Source: JANMZR01 sp040385875 (GTDB taxonomy: Bacteria; Bacteroidota; Bacteroidia; Cytophagales; Spirosomataceae). From it: DNA of 64,000 nt. Position 1 is the first letter of the stretch. Each line of letters begins with the position of its first letter. The position numbers and the translations under genes are program-made. This document shows, piece after piece, positions 63,287 through 64,000 of this stretch. The notes under the pieces are model-generated. The model was not told the origin of the DNA. It searched no databases and saw nothing but the letters and a program-made list of their open reading frames with translations. The stretch spans positions 1-64,000 of the forward strand of contig JAZKGO010000024.1 in NCBI GenBank assembly GCA_040385875.1, given 5' to 3'.

Positions 63287-64000
63287 ATGAATAGATTCGA
63301 AAAAACTACATCCATCCTCCAAATCATCCAAAATATGGGTTGGCGGTATGTTTTTTTTCGAATTTGGTATGAATTTCAAATAAAAACGGGTCTATTAAAA
63401 AGGAAATTCCCCACCAATCCTGAAATAAAAACTTGGGCTTCTTTAGAAAATTGGAGAAAATCGACTCCCCAATTTTTTTTCGAAAGCAGAGAAAAATTGT
63501 TTTTTCCAAAAACCCCCAGCGAAGCCCTAAAAGCTAAGTTTGAAAAAAATATTGCTGGTATTTTTACTTTTTTTAGTTCTTTAGATTTTGAACTAGGTAC
63601 TAATTATGACTGGGTTACCAATCCTGACAACCATTTTAACTACCCTCTGGATCATTGGACTCAAATTCAGGATTTTTCCAAAGTATCTGGTGACATCAAA
63701 TATGTATGGGAAAAATCGAGATTCTCCTATTTGTATACTGTCATTAGATATGACTATCATTTTGAGGAGGATCATTCCGAATTTGTATTTTCTGAAATAC
63801 AATCATGGATTCGGGCTAATCCTGTGAACCAAGGCCCTAATTGGCGATGTAGTCAGGAGATATCATTGAGGGTATTGAATTGGACTTATGCGCTGTTTTT
63901 TTACAAAAACTCCAAAAACCTTTCGGATGACTTGTTTAATCAAATAATGAATTCCATTTATTGGCAAATGAGCCATGTGTATGCCAATATCAACTTTTCA
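63287..64000 (+). CDS. Heparinase II/III-like protein (partial, continues beyond window)
   Basis: From ATG 63287 an open frame of 238 codons runs to the window end. It has WVTNPDNHFNYPLDHW, WEKSRFSYLYTVIRYDYH, IQSWIRANPVNQGPNW and LRVLNWTYALFFY, the pattern of the alpha-helical N-terminal domain of heparinase II/III-type (alginate lyase-like) proteins in polysaccharide loci. The catalytic and C-terminal domains lie outside the window. Confidence 0.85.
   Translation, partial: MNRFEKTTSILQIIQNMGWRYVFFRIWYEFQIKTGLLKRKFPTNPEIKTWASLENWRKSTPQFFFESREKLFFPKTPSEALKAKFEKNIAGIFTFFSSLDFELGTNYDWVTNPDNHFNYPLDHWTQIQDFSKVSGDIKYVWEKSRFSYLYTVIRYDYHFEEDHSEFVFSEIQSWIRANPVNQGPNWRCSQEISLRVLNWTYALFFYKNSKNLSDDLFNQIMNSIYWQMSHVYANINFS

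Overview
The window is an AT-rich, draft-quality chromosomal stretch from a Bacteroidota bacterium, probably of the Cytophagales type. The evidence is (i) family-specific genes: lipoproteins of the DUF4296 and DUF4783 kinds, DUF3078 and DUF4230 proteins, a BatA-like aerotolerance operon, a long-type IleS and a VirE_N/BT4734-type mobilization protein; (ii) promoters of the form TTTG-N20-TAnnTTTG in front of tRNA-Phe and rplM; and (iii) weak or absent Shine-Dalgarno sequences with several TTG starts. Five blocks of exactly 100 N are scaffold placeholders, and each one damages a gene (msrC-like, thiL, an M3 peptidase, a ferredoxin reductase and wecB).

Region 1 (1-7.4 kb, all minus strand) is the inner part and one end of a mobilizable or integrative element. 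It holds an HTH excisionase-like protein, a VirE_N/PriCT-2 primase-helicase-like replication protein, a small operon with a ParA-like ATPase, a MobC-like accessory protein, a MobA/VirD2-type relaxase, a small membrane protein and an overlapping M23 peptidase that runs off the window. Two non-coding stretches stand out: a hairpin followed by an RP4-like nic motif in front of mobC (candidate oriT), and a cluster of GTGGCA/TGCCAC palindromes beside the replication gene. A tRNA-Phe gene with its own promoter and terminator marks the chromosomal side.

Region 2 (7.5-35.3 kb) is ordinary housekeeping chromosome: tag, a DUF58/BatA-type operon with rnhB, a methionine sulfoxide reductase, Fe-S oxidoreductase parts, thiL, N-acetylglucosamine kinase, a nitroreductase, DedA, an oxidoreductase/VOC/phosphotransferase/PRTase group, OmpH, murD, mscL, and the rplM-rpsI-rpsB-tsf ribosomal operon.

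Region 3 (35.4-44.4 kb) has two polyprenol-phosphate-type GT2 glycosyltransferases and an unusual ileS. This ileS carries an in-frame insert of about 157 residues with 36-bp inverted terminal repeats that encodes a DUF559 (Vsr-like) nuclease domain, plus two shorter GC-rich palindromic inserts. A related palindrome sits in frame in an Fe-S oxidoreductase gene at 16.7 kb. Together they look like a family of protein-tolerated, reading-frame-preserving mobile repeats, and this is the most interesting signal in the window.

Region 4 (44.5-64 kb) is a surface-polysaccharide (O-antigen or capsule) locus. It encodes a UDP-GlcNAc 2-epimerase, a UDP-sugar 6-dehydrogenase, a 4,6-dehydratase and reductase for a 6-deoxy amino sugar, Wzx flippase, Wzy polymerase, glycosyltransferases, an asparagine-synthase-like amidotransferase and a hexapeptide acyltransferase. 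It also carries the WbpG/HisH2/HisF2 trio that makes acetamidino sugars, then a bi-domain dehydrogenase and the start of a heparinase II/III-like protein. The plus-strand genes overlap or abut and probably form one long transcript starting near 46.8 kb.
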